Origin: Pigoraptor chileana | Taxonomy: Eukaryota > Opisthokonta > Filasterea | DNA length: 20,858 nt | NCBI GenBank assembly: GCA_943704495.1 | Contig: CALSCR010002334.1 | Coordinates: 6,234 to 27,091, forward strand | Direction of reading: 5' to 3' | In this document: positions 17,601 through 20,858 of the stretch, piece by piece | Layout of the letters: each line of letters starts with the position of its first letter | Position numbering within the stretch: the stretch's first letter is position 1 | Program-made: the position numbers and the translations under genes | Notes under the pieces: model-generated | The model's database searches: none | Seen by the model: the letters and a program-made list of their open reading frames with translations, nothing else | What the model was told of the DNA's origin: nothing

Positions 17601-19575
17601 AACAGTGGCGTCGCGGCATGCATCTGAGGATGCCGTCCAATGCGACGTAAGGGTGTCTTCCTTTGATAATATGGCTTCAATGGAGCGCCTGGATGAAATC
17701 GCGTCACGTGACGGAGCGCATGCATCTGGCAAAGGCGCTGCGGGCGAGGGTGCTGTACCTCCGGGACAGGAGAAGGCGGGGCGTGATCGGGCACACTCTG
17801 CTCGAGGATCTCGACCCAAGAGTAGCAGCGCAGCACAACAGCCGCAGCAAGTGTTTGGTCGCCATCTGCGTCCCATGCAGGCGCGGGAGGCATTCAGCAC
17901 ATATCTTGAGCGCGTGCAGCACCGACTGGAGGAAACCGCTGCGCAGTCGACGGGTATGGCGGCAGTGCAGTCACGTGGCGAAGATCAGCTCGTGCTCATT
18001 GGGCGCTTCTTGCAACGGGCAGCCGCAAACATGGGCGGAGGATCCTTCCGCGTGGTAATCCCGAGCTCTCGACTGCCGATGGACGAGCGGCAAATACTCT
18101 TGGCGCGGCAATTGGCGGAATTTGTGCGACTGTATCGCCGTGATTCGGAACGCCTGGCGCAGCGTCAGGAACAATTCGACCGGATTGTGAAGACTAGGGG
18201 GCGCACACCGTCGGCATGCCATGATGCAGCGATGATGCCGCCCCAGGGTCATGGGGCTGGTGGCGCCGACTCTGTGTCCGACGCTGTGTTTGCAGTGTAT
18301 CTGTCGGATGCATCAGAAGCTGATCTCGAGGAAGTGCTGTCAGACTTCACCAAGCACAATAAAGGTCCAGGAATATTCTCGGGCGACGCATCCGCTGAGT
18401 CCGTACCGGTCGTGGCCCAGGTGGCCTCATCGCGCGTTAAATCCGCGCCGGCGACGACACTTCGAGGGCGGGCCGGACTCTCTGTTGCGGCGGTTGCGGC
18501 GGTTGCGAGTGGCTTGGATGTGCGGCGAGGAGTGCACACGGAAGGGCATGCTGGTGACGCGTGGGACGCAGCAGAGGACGATATAAGCATCGAGGACGAC
18601 GATGGAGACGGGTCGTCCATCGAGTCGGATCACATGTACGATGCGCGAGTGGGATCCCTGCGGTCCAGGTGAGGATTCATGAATTCACTCGTTCTTTTTT
18701 GCATTTTATCATTATGCATCTTAGAGCTGGTCTCTTTGACTCCACTAATTATATCTATGTATATATGTTTCTGTTGTTATGATTCTCCATCAATAGCCTT
18801 CGGAATCCGTCCAAGTCTGCTCCATCTGTGCGCGTACAAATCTCAGACAAGGTCACCACAAATGACCCGCGGCGGCCACGTGAAAAGGGAACCCCCGCGT
18901 CCTCAAAAATGCCCAGCAACACATACACTCGGGGATCCAGTGCGGGACAGTCGCTCTATACGGGGAATATTGGCAGCGCCGCTGCACAGCGTGCAAGCCA
19001 CGGCCTATCGCACTCGCAGTCGGCTGGTGCACACGGTCGCACCCGCGTGAATAGTGGGACTGGAGCGAATAGAGCGCCGTCCGCGGAAACGACCGCCACA
19101 ACACCCCTACGGCGTCCCATCAGCGCCGTGCGTGGCTCCTCTATGCGGGCTGGCGAGGGCGTCGCTTCAAAGGCATCGCCATACTCTGGTGCGCCATACA
19201 AGATGGTCACTACGCAAGTTGCGCTGGGGAGTCAGCGACCGCAAAAAACAATTATTCAAGGTGTGTACATTTGTCGGGTACTCAGTGCCGACTCTGCAGG
19301 ACTCGCGATATATGTCTACGCAGTCTCAATTGGTCGATATCATTGCACTTCCACTTGTTTGATTCTTTAGCATGTGCTGCCTGTCCGTTCCCGCCTTGGG
19401 TTCTGTTAGTGCCGCCGTTTATTTTTATAATTAATTTTATGCGCAACATGATCGTATTTCACTATATTATTCATGTATTAATCAGTGTAATATATATTAC
19501 ATCTGTTCTGTTTGTTGTTTATTTTATTCAGGATGGAATTCCGACGTGGATCGCCTCTTGGGAATGCGCACGTGA
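14636..19575 (+). CDS. TTLL5: Tubulin polyglutamylase, TTLL5 type
   Basis: ATP-grasp ligase that adds glutamate side chains to tubulin tails, typically at basal bodies and axonemes. Exons: 14636-14657, 14772-15520, 15759-15976, 16230-16358, 16511-16667, 16915-18668, 18797-19260 and 19532-19575 (TGA), in phase, about 1178 residues (human TTLL5 1281). Core motifs: [44 protein letters not shown] (ATP-binding), [55 protein letters not shown], and [17 protein letters not shown] across exons 5-6. [15 protein letters not shown] (about residue 550) is the tail of the microtubule-binding region. A C-terminal domain (about 746-915: [41 protein letters not shown]) matches the cofactor-interaction domain specific to TTLL5. 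The linkers are disordered, with three SAP motifs. The tiny first exon (MARSVSH) rests on phase and splice sites only. Confidence 0.93.
15651..15722. repeat. GT-rich tract in TTLL5 intron 2
   Basis: Interrupted GTGTGTG repeats between exons 2 and 3, sense-strand TG. Confidence 0.65.
16397..16447. repeat. CA microsatellite in TTLL5 intron 4
   Basis: CACACA repeats with AT and TC interruptions between exons 4 and 5, sense-strand CA. Confidence 0.8.
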
Positions 19576-20314
19576 GAGCAGGCTTGGCTTATGTATGAGC
19601 GCCTGAGAAGCCCAGTATCCACCATGACAGGAGTGCGGTCAGGCTCAGACTATGTTTTGGCCCGCAGGAGTGGTTCTAACCAGTGGCGTTTAGGTTGCCG
19701 AATTGATCATACTGAAGCCGGCCGCGGCCGCCTCGCACGGCAGTAAAATACGTCAAGTGCACTGATTGTCCAGCAACACAGACTCTGTCTGCGCTGGGCA
19801 GACAGCCAAATTACAATGAACAGAACCTGCTTAGGTTGGTTTCAATCCTGTAACATCGACGGTGTCCAAGGGTCAGAACAAAATAATATATGAAGTCACT
19901 CATTTCATCCGTCAGGATTGAGCACGTTGAAGATAATCTTCCCAATGGCATGTCTGTTCAGTTAAAAAGTAACGGTGCTTCATCCGACAGCTGCGCCAGT
20001 GTGCGGGATTCATCAAATTACAACTTACTGCGCCGGGCCGGACTACGTCTAGTCTATCAGGCACACACAACGCCCACTTAATAGCCATGTACAAAGCCGA
20101 CTTGGGTCTGGAAGGAAACCGCCCTCTATATATATCAGTTTTGCGTTCTGAAAATATAAGGTTGCAACTTGCAGTGCTGGCACTTTTAAAAATAGTGCCC
20201 CGACTAAAGCTACGCCGAAAGTCAAAATCGCCATGCCGTCGACAAGTGAGCAGCAATATATGCCGAACTTAATCTATTTACAGGTGCGTAAACGACTGAT
20301 ACCGGGTTGCAGCG
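19576..20314. other. Convergent intergenic stretch without supported gene
   Basis: About 740 bases between the TTLL5 stop and the stop of the minus-strand exon at 20315. Short open frames exist on both strands (about 60-115 codons) but show no recognisable motif, no splice support and conflicting frames. A GC-rich patch (GCCGGCCGCGGCCGCC, about 19720-19735) stands out in otherwise balanced sequence. Confidence 0.55.
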
Positions 20315-20431
20315 TTACGTCGAGTTGGTTGGGTCCAGCCCATTTGACAGCCGCCATATGACAATGCATGTGCATACGAGGGTTCCTATCATCACAAGAC
20401 CCACAATAACCTTGTTCACTTGAAATTTGCC
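20315..20431 (-). CDS. C-terminal exon with membrane segment, gene enters from right
   Basis: Minus-strand last exon beginning after a good acceptor (TTGTTTGCAG) and ending in TAA at 20317-20315. It codes 38 residues in phase 0: a short polar lead (GKFQVNK), a clear hydrophobic span (VIVGLVMIGTLVCTCIVIW) and a polar tail (RLSNGLDPTNST). This resembles the C-terminal anchor of a tail-anchored or type I membrane protein such as a SNARE, but nothing identifies the family. The upstream sequence to the window end is CA-rich and presumably intron; a possible donor AT|GTGAGT near 20575 hints at another exon. Identity is unknown. Confidence 0.35.
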   Translation of the reverse strand, partial: GKFQVNKVIVGLVMIGTLVCTCIVIWRLSNGLDPTNST

Positions 20432-20798
20432 CTGCAAACAAGCAAACGTGACAAGAAAATGAGAACGGGGCATATTATGGGTATAGATGACATTCTCCAC
20501 GCACGCGTAGACTGACGCATTGAGCAGCCTTGAAATGAGAGACAAGCACACCCAACACACGCCACATACACTCACATCTGCCGATGTCACGCAAAACACA
20601 GCCACGATAGAGAAGACAGACACAAGGACACAACCCCACACAAACAAAACACTGCACGTAAAACCAATTCTGCACCGCCAAATACAGACATACAAACACA
20701 GCTTGAGATCTGAAAAGGACAGTGCCAAACATACAAACACACAGACAAAATATAATATATACACTCGCATGCAAGCCTCACATGCCAGAGGGATATGC

Positions 20799-20858
<60 letters not shown>
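20432..20858. other. Probable intron, CA-rich
   Basis: Low-complexity sequence upstream (minus sense) of the last exon of the right-edge gene. Long minus-strand frames here are products of the TG repeat and are not counted as coding. Confidence 0.4.
20801..20858. repeat. (CA)29 microsatellite cut by window end
   Basis: Uninterrupted CA repeat to the last base; its true length is not visible. Confidence 0.97.

Noticed and set aside
16564-18672. A single 702-codon frame covering TTLL5 exon 6 and continuing upstream through intron 5
   Set aside because: The upstream part is out of frame with exon 5 and replaces conserved TTLL residues by unrelated sequence. Splicing 16667 to 16915 restores LLEVNLSPS exactly, so 16668-16914 is intron that happens to be open.
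19890-20256. Small overlapping frames on both strands (61-114 codons)
   Set aside because: No family motif, mutually exclusive frames and no splice signals linking them to the exon at 20431-20315.

Overview
This is a eukaryotic nuclear window. Every recognisable gene is split by GT-AG introns of about 70-430 bases, many filled with CA/TG microsatellites, and no bacterial-style operon, rRNA, tRNA or intact transposon is visible. Four genes can be named from conserved motifs: a CYTH-type thiamine triphosphatase (THTPA), mitochondrial adrenodoxin/ferredoxin reductase (FDXR/ARH1), C4-methylsterol oxidase (MSMO1/ERG25) and a tubulin polyglutamylase of the TTLL5 class. The protein sequences lie close to animal versions, while the intergenic spaces are small (0.1-0.8 kb). 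A unicellular holozoan, for example an ichthyosporean, or another flagellate-derived opisthokont would fit. That placement is an inference and is weak.

Layout from left to right. (1) 2433 to 183, minus: a multi-exon gene of unknown function, running off the left edge. (2) 2434-3116: divergent promoter region rich in CA/TG tracts. (3) 3117-4680, plus: THTPA in about four exons. (4) 8458-4822, minus: FDXR in ten exons, tail-to-tail with THTPA; every junction can be placed in phase, giving a 514-residue protein with a short mitochondrial presequence. (5) 8459-9254: divergent promoter with three CACGTG boxes. (6) 9255-12025, plus: an unrecognised, low-complexity, Ser/Arg-rich protein of about 595 residues in seven exons, with a repeated basophilic kinase-site pattern. 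(7) 12549-14017, plus: MSMO1 in six exons, 276 residues, with an E-box of the SREBP-compatible type and two CCAAT boxes upstream. (8) 14636-19575, plus: TTLL5-like glutamylase in eight exons, about 1178 residues. (9) 19576-20314: no supported gene. (10) 20431-20315, minus: the last exon of a gene entering from the right, coding a hydrophobic C-terminal segment.

The named genes do different jobs: thiamine triphosphate hydrolysis, mitochondrial electron supply for Fe-S cluster or sterol/P450 chemistry, sterol C4 demethylation in the ER, and tubulin glutamylation. They do not form one pathway. FDXR and MSMO1 both touch sterol and electron-transfer metabolism and both have CACGTG motifs upstream, which could reflect shared control, but CACGTG is abundant across the whole window, including exons. 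The least explained items are the two unrecognised genes and several structural oddities: 9-base direct repeats at both ends of a THTPA intron, a minisatellite touching an FDXR splice donor, and a perfect 16-base CRE-centred palindrome.
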